Origin: Bacteroidales bacterium
GTDB lineage: Bacteria > Bacteroidota > Bacteroidia > Bacteroidales > UBA932
DNA: 64,000 nt
Assembly (NCBI GenBank): GCA_017430365.1
Contig: JAFRNC010000002.1
Coordinates: 248,001-312,000 of the forward strand
Direction: 5' to 3'
Both the position numbers and the translations under genes were made by a program. The notes below the pieces were generated by a model that had not been told where the DNA came from, did not search any database, and was given only the letters and a program-made list of their open reading frames with translations. Below are positions 15,016 through 23,776 of this stretch, piece by piece (within the stretch, counting starts at the first letter, position 1; each line of letters opens with the position of its first letter).

Positions 15016-16611
15016 ATGAAAAAGGCCATCATCCTGCTCACGATTGCGGCCATGACCGCGCTGACACCCCTTTTCACCGCAGCCCAGACCAAGGGCCGCA
15101 TCACCCTCGAAGAGGAGGAAGCCATCCTCAGGGAGTGGATAAAGACACTCGGTTCCGATGAATTCGGAGGGAGGAAACCCATGACCGCGCACGAGACCCT
15201 CACCCTCAACTACCTGGCGGGAGAGATGGAGAAAATCGGGCTTGAACCGGCGTTCAACGGAAGCTGGCTCCAGAAGGTCCAGACCATTTCGACCGTAAGC
15301 CGCCCCGACGGGAGCAAGTTCAAAGTGAAGGGCAAGCGCAAGGCCGAACTGGTTTACCCCGAGGACGTGGTGGTATGGACCGCCCGCGCAGCCAACAGGA
15401 TAGACATAAAGGCAGCGGAATATGTGTTCTGCGGTTTCGGCATAGACGCTCCCGAATTCGGATGGAACGATTTCGACGGGATCGACGTGAAAGGCAAGAT
15501 CATCATCGCAATGGTCAACGACCCGGGATTCTACGACGCCTCCCTGTTCCAGGGAAAGAACATGACATATTACGGCCGCTGGACCTATAAATTCGAGCAG
15601 GCGGAGCGCCTCGGCGCAGCAGGCTGCCTGGTGCTTCACAATACCGCAGCAGCCAGCTACGGCTGGCATGTCTGCCAGAACGGCCATGTGGACAGCAACC
15701 TCGCCCTATACGACAAAGAGACCAAGAATGCCGGCGCGCTCGGCATCAAGGGCTGGCTCCACGAAGACGGCTGCCGCAAACTGTTCAACGCCGCAGGGAT
15801 GGATTTCGACGCCGCCGTCGCGGCTGCCAAGAAGCCGGGATTCAAGGCTTTCAGCCTGAAAGTCAAGGGCGACGTCAAGATGAACGTCACCTACGAGATA
15901 CAGGAGACCTGCAACATCGCCGGCATCCTGCCCGGGACAGACCTTAAAGACGAAGCCGTTGTCTTCAGCGCGCACTGGGACCACTTCGGCTACGGCACTC
16001 CCGACGAGACCGGCGACAGGATCTACAACGGTGCCGCAGACAACGGTTCCGGCATGGCGGCCGTGCTGATGCTGGCCAGGAAATATGCAGAACTGCCGGT
16101 CAGACCCCGCCGCTCCATGATCTTCCTGATCCCCACCCTCGAAGAGAGCGGACTCTTCGGCTCGGAATACTACTGCGCCCACCCCGTCATCCCGATGGAG
16201 AAGACCGCTGCCTGCATCAATTTCGACTGCATAGCTCCGGAACCGCTCACCCATGACGTGATGGTGCTCGGCGGAGGTGCCTGCGAACTCGACAACTATA
16301 TCGTCGCGGCGGCGGGTGCACAGGGAAGATACGTGGTCCTTGACGACGACAATTCCGACGGCTGGTTCTTCCGCTCCGACCACTTCAATTTCGTAAAGAA
16401 GGGGGTTCCCGCGGTTGTGATCAAATACGGCGTGGACCTGGTGGATCCCCTCCACCCCAACAAATATCCCAAGCCCGACTGGTACCACAAACCCTCTGAC
16501 GAATACCTCGAAGACTGGGATTTCAGCGGTACGCTCGCCCACGTAAACATGATGTTCGCAGTCGGCCTCTCCGTGGCCAATGCCGACAAAGCCCCGAAAT
16601 GGTACCGCTAG
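15016..16611 (+). CDS. Secreted M28-family zinc aminopeptidase
   Basis: The 531-residue protein has a signal peptide (MKKAIILLTIAAMTALTPLF, then TAAQ). A protease-associated domain at about 125-270 follows, then the M28 catalytic domain with ordered zinc ligands: SAHWDHFGYG, NGAADNGSGMAAV, LEESGLFGSEYY, NFDCIAPE and SDHFNFVKKGVPAV. M28 enzymes are dinuclear-zinc aminopeptidases that release single residues from peptides, here in the periplasm or outside. The start was chosen because the promoter at 14989-14996 lies between it and any earlier start. The HAD hydrolase gene follows after 10 bp, probably co-transcribed. Confidence 0.92.
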   Translation: MKKAIILLTIAAMTALTPLFTAAQTKGRITLEEEEAILREWIKTLGSDEFGGRKPMTAHETLTLNYLAGEMEKIGLEPAFNGSWLQKVQTISTVSRPDGSKFKVKGKRKAELVYPEDVVVWTARAANRIDIKAAEYVFCGFGIDAPEFGWNDFDGIDVKGKIIIAMVNDPGFYDASLFQGKNMTYYGRWTYKFEQAERLGAAGCLVLHNTAAASYGWHVCQNGHVDSNLALYDKETKNAGALGIKGWLHEDGCRKLFNAAGMDFDAAVAAAKKPGFKAFSLKVKGDVKMNVTYEIQETCNIAGILPGTDLKDEAVVFSAHWDHFGYGTPDETGDRIYNGAADNGSGMAAVLMLARKYAELPVRPRRSMIFLIPTLEESGLFGSEYYCAHPVIPMEKTAACINFDCIAPEPLTHDVMVLGGGACELDNYIVAAAGAQGRYVVLDDDNSDGWFFRSDHFNFVKKGVPAVVIKYGVDLVDPLHPNKYPKPDWYHKPSDEYLEDWDFSGTLAHVNMMFAVGLSVANADKAPKWYR

Positions 16612-16621
16612 ACCGCCTGCC

Positions 16622-17239
16622 ATGATAAAAAACATCATCTTCGACTTCGGTGCGGTCCTCGTGGACTGGAATCCTTATTATGTATATGATCCCTATTTCG
16701 GGGACCACAAGAAGGCGGAATGGTTCATTGAAAACATCTGCACCGCGGCCTGGAACAAGGAACTGGACGGCGGCAAGCCTTTCGCGCAGGGAGTCGCGGA
16801 ACTGTCCGCACAGTATCCGGAGTGGGCGAAAGAGATAGCCATGTATCATCGCGACTGGATAAAGATGATGGGTGGAGCCATTCCGGGCATGTACGAACTG
16901 GTGAAAGAGCTCAAGGACAGGGGATACGGCATCTACGGACTGACCAACTGGTCGGCGGAAACCTTCTATCTCATTGATAAAAGATACCCTGTATTCGCCC
17001 TGCTCGACGGCATGGTCGTTTCCGGAGACGTGCGGCTGCTCAAGCCCGACGAGGCCATCTTCCGCTGCATCCTGGACAAATACGGCCTCGAAGCAGGAGA
17101 GAGCGTCTTCATCGATGACAATGCGGACAACGTGGAAGGTGCACGGAAAGCCGGACTTCATGCCTGCCGCTTCCTGAATGCGGAAGATCTCCGGGCAAGG
17201 CTCGGCGGGCTTCTTGGAGAATCGCTTGAAAAATCATAA
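16622..17239 (+). CDS. HAD-superfamily hydrolase (subfamily IA, YihX-like)
   Basis: The 205-residue protein has the HAD motifs in order: IFDFGAVLVDWNP (nucleophile Asp near residue 7), GLTNWS (motif II), LKPDEAIF (motif III lysine) and VFIDDNADNVEGA (motif IV). The helical cap lies between motifs I and II, as in subfamily IA. The Asp-Phe-Gly-Ala arrangement resembles YihX-type sugar-phosphate phosphatases, where the residue after the first Asp is not the usual second Asp, so phosphatase activity needs caution. It starts 10 bp after the M28 gene and is followed by a membrane protein gene 12 bp later. Confidence 0.88.
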   Translation: MIKNIIFDFGAVLVDWNPYYVYDPYFGDHKKAEWFIENICTAAWNKELDGGKPFAQGVAELSAQYPEWAKEIAMYHRDWIKMMGGAIPGMYELVKELKDRGYGIYGLTNWSAETFYLIDKRYPVFALLDGMVVSGDVRLLKPDEAIFRCILDKYGLEAGESVFIDDNADNVEGARKAGLHACRFLNAEDLRARLGGLLGESLEKS

Positions 17240-17251
17240 CAACAATAGCCG

Positions 17252-18313
17252 ATGAGTTTTCTCTTCAACAAAGCGCTCAGACGCGGAATGGACCGCAAGA
17301 AAGTTACGGTCAGTTATTTCGTGCTCGGGGTATGCATCCTGCTCATGGCAGTCAACATAGGCAGCTTCATATTCTTCCCCAAGCTGCTGGCGCCCCTTGC
17401 AATACTGATTTCAAATGCCATTACCCTGATCCTTGCCATAATAGCCTTCCGCCCTATCAACGCCCTGATCGAGAATACGCTCGAAAAGAAGCAGGCCGAA
17501 CTTCTGGAACAGCAGAAGAAGGAACAGGCCCTGGAACAGAAGGTCACCCTGCTGGAAAACCGCAACCGGGAACTTGAGAACCGTCTCGACACCCGCGTCC
17601 AGACCGACGGCGCACCGGCCGACATCGATTTCACCTTCAAGCTGGAGCAGATGGAGTATGCCAAGAAGGGATACGTGGTAAAGGAAGAGCCCCTGGAGTC
17701 CTATCTTTCCGACGAGCGCTACAAGAGCATGATCCCGGACGTAAGTATCTTCAACAAGATGCTGGATGCACTGATGATGAAGGAGAAAGGCGTCAGGAAA
17801 ATCCTCTATATCAAGAAATACTACTACAAGGTCTCCATAGGCATCGATTTCAGCAAAATCAAGTTTTCTTTCGTGGACGACCAGATATTCTTCTCCGGTG
17901 TGAAATTCACCCGTCTCCACGACATCAGCAGCGAACTGGAGCCCGACCACGGCGACATCGACCACTGCTGGATCCTGGAAACCATGGAGAACAAGTCAGA
18001 GATCAAGCATTCAAAGGATTTCGACATATTCAAGGAAACCTATACAAAAATGCAGGATTCACTGACCAAGGAGAGTCTGGAGGCCGAAGTCGAAAGCCTG
18101 TGCCTGCAATACACCGCCGTATTCAGGCGGAACATACAGTTGCGTTTCCCCCAGGCGGCGTTCGTGGAGAGCATTGACGACAATGACCGCACTTGGTACG
18201 CCCTGCGCGAGGGCGGCAGTTACCGCATGGTGCGGGACATCGCCTCTAACATGCTGCTCCTGACCAACGTCATGGGTGAAACCAAACAAATCGAGGAGCA
18301 GGCAAGGATCTAA
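17252..18313 (+). CDS. Membrane-anchored coiled-coil protein of unknown function
   Basis: The 353-residue protein has two adjacent hydrophobic segments (about residues 21-42 and 46-68), then a charged coiled coil (about 73-115: KKQAELLEQQKKEQALEQKV). A soluble C-terminal domain of about 230 residues has no motif I recognise. It contains RKILYIKKYYYKVSIGIDFSK and a conserved-looking DIDHCWILETM stretch. Topology predicts both ends in the cytoplasm. It is the last gene of the M28-HAD unit and is followed by the tRNA-Val promoter. I do not assign a function. Confidence 0.75.
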   Translation: MSFLFNKALRRGMDRKKVTVSYFVLGVCILLMAVNIGSFIFFPKLLAPLAILISNAITLILAIIAFRPINALIENTLEKKQAELLEQQKKEQALEQKVTLLENRNRELENRLDTRVQTDGAPADIDFTFKLEQMEYAKKGYVVKEEPLESYLSDERYKSMIPDVSIFNKMLDALMMKEKGVRKILYIKKYYYKVSIGIDFSKIKFSFVDDQIFFSGVKFTRLHDISSELEPDHGDIDHCWILETMENKSEIKHSKDFDIFKETYTKMQDSLTKESLEAEVESLCLQYTAVFRRNIQLRFPQAAFVESIDDNDRTWYALREGGSYRMVRDIASNMLLLTNVMGETKQIEEQARI

Positions 18314-18358
18314 GACAGAAATTTTTTGCCGAAAATTCGGAGTTAAACAAAAAAGTGC

Positions 18359-18366
18359 TATATTTG
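18359..18366 (+). promoter_or_regulatory. -7 box (TATATTTG) of tRNA-Val
   Basis: TATATTTG followed by CAGTCCC, 17 bp upstream of the tRNA. Unlike the other tRNA loci there is no long leader. Confidence 0.6.
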
Positions 18367-18383
18367 CAGTCCCAAAAGGAAAC

Positions 18384-18458
18384 GGTCCTTTAGCTCAGCT
18401 GGTTTAGAGCGCCTGCTTGACAGGCAGGAGGTCAGCAGTTCAAATCTGCTAAGGGCCA
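18384..18458 (+). tRNA. tRNA-Val (GAC)
   Basis: The 75-nt cloverleaf has acceptor GGTCCTT/AAGGGCC. The anticodon stem CCTGC/GCAGG carries loop TTGACAG (anticodon GAC), and the T-loop is TTCAAAT. CCA is not fully encoded. Confidence 0.95.
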
Positions 18459-18463
18459 CACGG

Positions 18464-18496
18464 AAAAGCCGGAGATCAAGTCTCCGGCTTTTTTTA
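18464..18496 (+). terminator. Rho-independent terminator of tRNA-Val
   Basis: AAAGCCGGAGA pairs with TCTCCGGCTTT around a 5-nt loop and is followed by a T-run. Confidence 0.9.
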
Positions 18497-18517
18497 TATC
18501 CCTTTCAAAATGGTGTG

Positions 18518-19174
18518 TCAGATCAGCGACTGGTGGAAAATCAGCTGGGCAAGACCTTCTGCCAGGGATGCCAGTCCGAGCAGGGCGATCATGGCCCCCG
18601 AGATGCGGTTGATGATAAGCATCTGGCGCAGCTGGAAACGTTTGCGGAACAGGCTTATGCCGCTGCTCAGCAGGAACCACCAGGCCGCGGTCCCGAGGAA
18701 GATTCCGGCAAGTACGACAAGGACGTCCACCGTCTTGTAGCTGTCGCCGAGGTCGAGATGGAAGAAGGCGAAAAGGCCGAGCATCAGCACCAGGGCGCCG
18801 GGATTGGTTATGGTCATCAGCAGTCCCCTTCCCACCTCCTGGAAATGGCGGCTGCTGAAAGAGCCCGCATTGGGCCGGCGCAGATCCTTGATGGGGTTCT
18901 TAAAGGCAATCTGAAGGCCTATGATGAGGATGATGATACCGCCGATGAGCATTACCCAGTCGTTATTCCTGTTGAGGAACTCGCTTATGAACGAAACGGA
19001 AAGCAGGGCAATGGTCGCGTAGAAGGTATCGGCCAATGAAGAACCGAGGCCGACGGCAAAGCCCGCCCAGCGTCCCTTACTCAAAGTCTTCTGGATGCAT
19101 ACAATGCCCAGCGGACCCAGCGGAATCGAGGCCGCCAGGCCGATGAGTATAGCCTTTATGAAATAGAGTACCAT
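18518..19174 (-). CDS. LysE-family amino-acid exporter
   Basis: The 218-residue protein has six hydrophobic segments. It opens with VLYFIKAILIGLAASIPLGP followed by LGIVCIQKTL and GRWAGFAVGLGSSLADTFYA, which is the LysE/RhtB signature region. These proteins export lysine, arginine, threonine or related amino acids across the inner membrane. A TAGGAGAA ribosome-binding site and a minus-strand TATCTTTG promoter precede it, divergent from lnt. It converges on tRNA-Val. Substrate cannot be inferred. Confidence 0.9.
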   Translation of the reverse strand: MVLYFIKAILIGLAASIPLGPLGIVCIQKTLSKGRWAGFAVGLGSSLADTFYATIALLSVSFISEFLNRNNDWVMLIGGIIILIIGLQIAFKNPIKDLRRPNAGSFSSRHFQEVGRGLLMTITNPGALVLMLGLFAFFHLDLGDSYKTVDVLVVLAGIFLGTAAWWFLLSSGISLFRKRFQLRQMLIINRISGAMIALLGLASLAEGLAQLIFHQSLI

Positions 19175-19190
19175 GTTCTCCTAAGCCGCG

Positions 19191-19198
19191 CAAAGATA
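19191..19198 (-). promoter_or_regulatory. -7 box (TATCTTTG) of the LysE-family gene
   Basis: Reads TATCTTTG on the minus strand, 16 bp upstream of the start at 19174. It is divergent from the lnt promoter. Confidence 0.65.
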
Positions 19199-19229
19199 CA
19201 TTATTTAAGCACATTCTCCTCAAAAAAAC

Positions 19230-19237
19230 TATCTTTG
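19230..19237 (+). promoter_or_regulatory. -7 box (TATCTTTG) of lnt
   Basis: An exact match 30 bp before ATG 19268. It overlaps an earlier in-frame start at 19235, which is therefore not used. Confidence 0.65.
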
Positions 19238-19267
19238 TGTAAGTTTGTCCTCCTCCAGCGAGCCGAT

Positions 19268-20923
19268 ATGAAAAAAAACAACGATATTCCGAAAGGACCG
19301 CTCTGGCTGCTCGTCGCGGGATTCGTCCTGCTGATGAGCCTCCCCTTCCTGGTACCGCACCTCGGATTCCTCTCCCTGGTGGCATTCGTGCCGCTGTTCC
19401 AGCTCGACAGGATGCTCAGGGAGCATGAAGTAAGACATGCCTTCTGGTATTATTTCACCGCCTTCCTGCTTTTCAACGTGGCGACCACTTTCTGGATCTG
19501 GTTCGTTTCCGGTCCCGGCGCCGTCGCTGCCATAATCCTCAACGCACTCCAGATGGCCGCACTGTTCGCCATCTACAGGTGGGGAGGAAAGATTGTCCGC
19601 CGACGGATGAAACGCCCGCTCGCCGCTGAAGCTTGGTCCCTGGCATTCTTCACCATAACCTGGCTGGCATGGGAACATATCTATTTCAACATAGAGATAT
19701 CCTGGCCCTGGCTCTGCCTGGGCAACGCCTTCGCCACCTCCACCCGGCTGGTCCAGTGGTACGAAATATTCGGCGCAGTGGGCGGATCGGCATGGATCCT
19801 TATCTGCAACTCGCTCATATTCCTTATGATCAGCGGAAGCGGGCGCAGGGAGAGGGCATGGTACGCCGGCTTTGCGGCGGCATTCACAGTCATCCCCATC
19901 CTCTGCTCTGAAATACGTTACGCGACTTACCGCGAATCGGACGACCCGTTCGAAGTTGCGGTCATACAGCCCAACATCGACCCCTTCCACAAATACGGCG
20001 TAACCCCCCAGAGCGCGCTCGACAACAGGCTCATGGAACTGATGGCCGCCGAAGTGACACCTGAAACCCGCTACATAGTCACTCCGGAGACCTTCACTTA
20101 CAACCTCGACATCGACGAACCGGACTACCACGACTCCTTCCGCCGGTATAAGGCTTTCCTTGCGGCCCATCCCCGGACCGACCTGCTCCTCGGGGCCCTT
20201 ACCTTCAGGCGCTTCGAATCAAGGGAGAAACCGACCCGCAGCGCCAGGAAACTGAGCGAAGGCGTCTGGGCAGACCTCTACAACACCGCCCTGGTCATGG
20301 ACAGCAAAACCATGTACGGATACTATTTCAAGTCGAAACTGGTTCCCGGCGTAGAGATAATCCCCTACGAGAACGTACTGAAATTCCTCGGCCCGCTTGT
20401 CGAGAAATTCGGGGGCTCGAGCAGCAGCTACGGCACCCAGGACGAGATGGATGCCATCCCGGGAAGCGACGGCAGGAAAGTGGGCGCAATGATATGCTAC
20501 GAATCGGTTTACGGCGACTGGTCGCGCGTGGCGACGAAGAAGGGAGCCTCATTCCTTGCCGTGATGACCAATGACGGATGGTGGGGCGACACTCCCGGAT
20601 ACCGCCAGCATTTCAATTTCGCCAGGCTCAGGGCGATTGAAAACAGGCGCGACGTCGTTCAGGCGGCGAATACCGGCACTTCGGGCTTCATCAACCAGCG
20701 CGGTGACGTGATGTTCAAGACAGCCTGGTGGGTGGAGACTTCTTTCCACGGCACCATCAACGGCAATGACACCGTCACGCCGTTCGTCCGCCACGGGGAC
20801 GTGGTTGGACTCTCGGCCGGCTACGCCTTCCTGGTTATTCTGGCGGCGTTGATTATCCTTTCGATTGCTGACGCTTCGGGTAGGCGATCCGCGCGTGGTA
20901 AATCTGCTGGAGGTAAATCTTGA
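19268..20923 (+). CDS. lnt: Apolipoprotein N-acyltransferase
   Basis: The ~551-residue protein has an N-terminal multi-helix membrane region (about residues 10-225) and a C-terminal nitrilase domain. The expected Glu-Lys-Cys triad is present: VTPETF (Glu274), FKSKLVPGVE and GAMICYESV. WWGDTPGYRQHF and ENRRDVVQAANTGTSG are further Lnt hallmarks. Lnt adds the third acyl chain to lipoproteins on the periplasmic side of the inner membrane. Start 19268 is chosen because the promoter covers the earlier codon. Its 3' end overlaps the convergent pgpH-like gene by 71 bp. Confidence 0.94.
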   Translation: MKKNNDIPKGPLWLLVAGFVLLMSLPFLVPHLGFLSLVAFVPLFQLDRMLREHEVRHAFWYYFTAFLLFNVATTFWIWFVSGPGAVAAIILNALQMAALFAIYRWGGKIVRRRMKRPLAAEAWSLAFFTITWLAWEHIYFNIEISWPWLCLGNAFATSTRLVQWYEIFGAVGGSAWILICNSLIFLMISGSGRRERAWYAGFAAAFTVIPILCSEIRYATYRESDDPFEVAVIQPNIDPFHKYGVTPQSALDNRLMELMAAEVTPETRYIVTPETFTYNLDIDEPDYHDSFRRYKAFLAAHPRTDLLLGALTFRRFESREKPTRSARKLSEGVWADLYNTALVMDSKTMYGYYFKSKLVPGVEIIPYENVLKFLGPLVEKFGGSSSSYGTQDEMDAIPGSDGRKVGAMICYESVYGDWSRVATKKGASFLAVMTNDGWWGDTPGYRQHFNFARLRAIENRRDVVQAANTGTSGFINQRGDVMFKTAWWVETSFHGTINGNDTVTPFVRHGDVVGLSAGYAFLVILAALIILSIADASGRRSARGKSAGGKS

Positions 20924-22877
20924 AGGACTCCTTCACCACGTTGATATCCCTGAACGAGATATCGGCTTCCATCAGCTGGGAATCGTCGAACCTGTTGGCC
21001 ATGATCTTCTCGACGAGGTTCGAAATGCTCTCCTCTGAATAGTCTTTCAGCGTACGCGAGGCCGCCTCGACGGCATCCGCCATCATGACTATCACCTGCT
21101 CCCTCGTGCGGGGCAGTTTGCCGTTGTATGTGAAAGCCTCCCGGTTGGCCGGATCACCTCCGTTGTTGCAATAGACATTGTAGAAATAGAGAGTCAGCGA
21201 CCGGCCGTGGTGGCAGGCGATGAAATCGCTCACCACGGCGGGGAGCCGGTTCTTGCCGGCAAGGACAAGTCCGTCATCCACATGCTTGATTATCGCCCTG
21301 GCGCTCTCCTCGGGGGTGAGGCCGGCGTGATAGTTGACACCTTCCGCCTGGTTTTCAATGAAACACATCGGATTCTCCATCTTGCCGATGTCGTGGTACA
21401 GCGCCCCAACCCTGACCAGCATGGCATCGGCGCCGACCTGGCGTGCGGCATTCTCGGCAATGTTCGCCACCTGCAGCGAGTGCTGGAAAGTACCCGGAGC
21501 CTTGTACTGGAGTTGCTGCAGCAATCTGTTGTTGGTATCACAGAGTTCCCAGAGGCGGGCGTAGGAGATCAGGCCGAAGACTATCTCGAAGAGGAACACG
21601 AAGGGATAGAGCACTATCACCAGGACCGAGTTGATGCCGAGATAGAGGAAATCGGTGGACTTGAAGGCATATGATACATCTCCCCTTCCCAGCTTGAACG
21701 AGAAGCTGACCAGCACCATCGCGATGAATATGAAGATGATGTTGACGAACTGCAGCCAGCCGCGGTTGAACCACTTCCCGTGCGCGAGAAGGACTACTGA
21801 ACCGCCGATGAGGTTTATGAAAAACAGTTCCACTCCGTTCTCAGGAATGACCAGCAAGGGAAGCAGCGTGACGGTATAAACCGGAAATGAGATATCATCC
21901 CGGAAAAAGGCGCTCATATAGAGGGCCATGACGGCGAAGGGGAAGAGATAGAGCAGCCGCTGGTCGGCCCGGAACATCACCACCACTCCGGCAAACGAGA
22001 TGAAAAGCATCAGCATGAGGAAGATCAGCCGGCGCAGCGACCCGAAGACTTCCTTGCCGCAGAAATAGAGCGTGAAGAAGAAAGCGGCCAGTATCACGAA
22101 CACGGTCATCAGATGACTGACCAGAAGGGCGTCGGGAGAGCCTGAGTAGCCGTAGCTCATCTTGTATTCCGCCTTGTACGAATCGAGGATCTGGCATATG
22201 TCGCCCGTGACCGTTTCGCCTTCCGACACTATAAGCTGTCCGGCATAGACCATGCCCTTGGTCGGCGAGATGTAGTTCACCGCCTCCTTGTGGACAAGTT
22301 CGGTCGTGTTCTCGTCGAAAAAGAGATTGGGGACCACGAGCCCGTCTAAATCGAAACGCGAGGCGATGGAGTCGGTAGCACGGTCGCCAAGGCCATAGAC
22401 AAGTGCGGACTTCAGGATATTTTTCGCCTGATCCAGATTGTAGACTTCAGAAGCAGGGGTCTCGACTACGCGCTTGTCGCGCTTGACGAAAATAACCTTC
22501 TCAGAAAGGTCCACGTTGCCGAACGATGAAACGATGCCCCTGGAATATGCCTCCCGGAGATGGGAATAGAGTTCGCGGGCAAGGTCGTCGTCAATCCGGG
22601 CCTCGAGGGCCATACGGCCCAGAAGTTCAAGTTTCGGAGCGCCGACGGAAGCGTCATATGTGTAGTAGTCTATCGTCTCGGAAGCCCTTTCCTCCTTTTC
22701 CCTGAGCATCTCCTCCTCGGTCTTCAGGATCGGGAAGTCGATGGGCGATATCAGTGTCTCATAGACCCAGGGCCTGCCCTTCTGATACTCGTACTGGAAT
22801 TTGCCTTCCTTGGGGTAGAGCAGTATCATCAGCGTGGCCAGGACGATGAAACATATATATATCCGATAATTTTTCAT
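20853..22877 (-). CDS. 7TM-HD (PgpH-like) membrane phosphodiesterase
   Basis: The 674-residue protein has an N-terminal membrane helix, a large extracytoplasmic 7TMR-HDED-type domain (about 40-260) and seven clustered membrane helices (about 265-460). A C-terminal HD domain has GALYHDIGKMENP and HHGRSLTLYFYN. The domain order and size match PgpH proteins, which hydrolyse the second messenger c-di-AMP. The HD residues appear intact. No partner gene is nearby. The stop lies 71 bp inside the 3' end of lnt on the other strand, so the two transcripts must overlap. Confidence 0.9.
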   Translation of the reverse strand: MKNYRIYICFIVLATLMILLYPKEGKFQYEYQKGRPWVYETLISPIDFPILKTEEEMLREKEERASETIDYYTYDASVGAPKLELLGRMALEARIDDDLARELYSHLREAYSRGIVSSFGNVDLSEKVIFVKRDKRVVETPASEVYNLDQAKNILKSALVYGLGDRATDSIASRFDLDGLVVPNLFFDENTTELVHKEAVNYISPTKGMVYAGQLIVSEGETVTGDICQILDSYKAEYKMSYGYSGSPDALLVSHLMTVFVILAAFFFTLYFCGKEVFGSLRRLIFLMLMLFISFAGVVVMFRADQRLLYLFPFAVMALYMSAFFRDDISFPVYTVTLLPLLVIPENGVELFFINLIGGSVVLLAHGKWFNRGWLQFVNIIFIFIAMVLVSFSFKLGRGDVSYAFKSTDFLYLGINSVLVIVLYPFVFLFEIVFGLISYARLWELCDTNNRLLQQLQYKAPGTFQHSLQVANIAENAARQVGADAMLVRVGALYHDIGKMENPMCFIENQAEGVNYHAGLTPEESARAIIKHVDDGLVLAGKNRLPAVVSDFIACHHGRSLTLYFYNVYCNNGGDPANREAFTYNGKLPRTREQVIVMMADAVEAASRTLKDYSEESISNLVEKIMANRFDDSQLMEADISFRDINVVKESFKIYLQQIYHARIAYPKRQQSKG

Positions 22878-22927
22878 AACTTTGTTGGAAAGGTCAATTT
22901 GTAAAATTACGCATAATTCATATTAAA

Positions 22928-23776
22928 ATGAAAAAAATCGTCCTGGCACTTCTTTCCGTGCTGATGGTCACCGGAGCAGGAGCCTCCGACCTTATCGTCA
23001 TCCAGTCACCCCATCTCCATACGACCGACTCCGTGCTGGTCTTCATCCCCGCACGTTTTGAAAGCAACTACGCTCCCGAATACTGCGTGGAGTGCTGCGG
23101 AAAGCCTGACCCCGTCCCCGCCCTGTTCCTCCTTCACGGCTGGTCGGGCTGCTACTCCAACTGGGCCGACAAGAGCGACCTGCAGGCGGTGGCCGATGAA
23201 TCCGGGTTCATCATCATCTGCCCCGACGGATTCTACGACAGCTGGTACCTCAACTCCGAGGATCCCTACAAGATGCAATGGCGTGACTTCTTCGACAAGG
23301 AGCTGTACCCGCAGATGATGGAGAAGTACTATCTCGACCCCGAAAAGACTTTCATCACCGGACTCTCCATGGGAGGACACGGCGCCATCAATATCTTCCT
23401 TGACGATGTCTCACGCTTCCGCGCAGCCGGTTCCATGAGCGGCGTGCTCGACCTGGCCTATGAGAAAGGACGGCTCGGCCTGAGCGAACTGCTCGGACCT
23501 TTCGAGCCCGGGAACAAGCGGCACGCCGAAGAGTCCGCCGTCAACCGCGTCTCCCGCGCCAAGGATTCCGGCAAGCTGATGCTGATAAGCTGCGGATACG
23601 ACGACACCCTCTTCGGTGCTTCGCGCGACTTCTGCCAGCGCTGCAAGGAAGAGGGTGTCCCCTATATCGAGATCTATTCGCCCGGGGTCCACAGCTGGAT
23701 CTACTGGGACTACGCCCTCCGGCTCCATCTCTGGTATTTCGGCCGGATAGTCAGGGGCGAAAACCTCGGCTACTGA
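22928..23776 (+). CDS. Secreted esterase D/FrmB-type alpha/beta hydrolase
   Basis: The 282-residue protein has a signal peptide (MKKIVLALLSVLMVTGAGAS). The alpha/beta hydrolase core shows LFLLHGWSGCYSNWADKS (oxyanion region), FITGLSMGGHGA (nucleophile Ser in GLSMGG) and SPGVHSWIYWD (catalytic His). This is the esterase (PF00756-type) group that includes feruloyl and acetyl-xylan esterases, S-formylglutathione hydrolase and mycolyltransferases. A periplasmic carbohydrate or aromatic-ester substrate is plausible in this organism but not shown. Its 3' end overlaps the convergent PLP enzyme gene by 7 bp. Confidence 0.88.
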   Translation: MKKIVLALLSVLMVTGAGASDLIVIQSPHLHTTDSVLVFIPARFESNYAPEYCVECCGKPDPVPALFLLHGWSGCYSNWADKSDLQAVADESGFIIICPDGFYDSWYLNSEDPYKMQWRDFFDKELYPQMMEKYYLDPEKTFITGLSMGGHGAINIFLDDVSRFRAAGSMSGVLDLAYEKGRLGLSELLGPFEPGNKRHAEESAVNRVSRAKDSGKLMLISCGYDDTLFGASRDFCQRCKEEGVPYIEIYSPGVHSWIYWDYALRLHLWYFGRIVRGENLGY

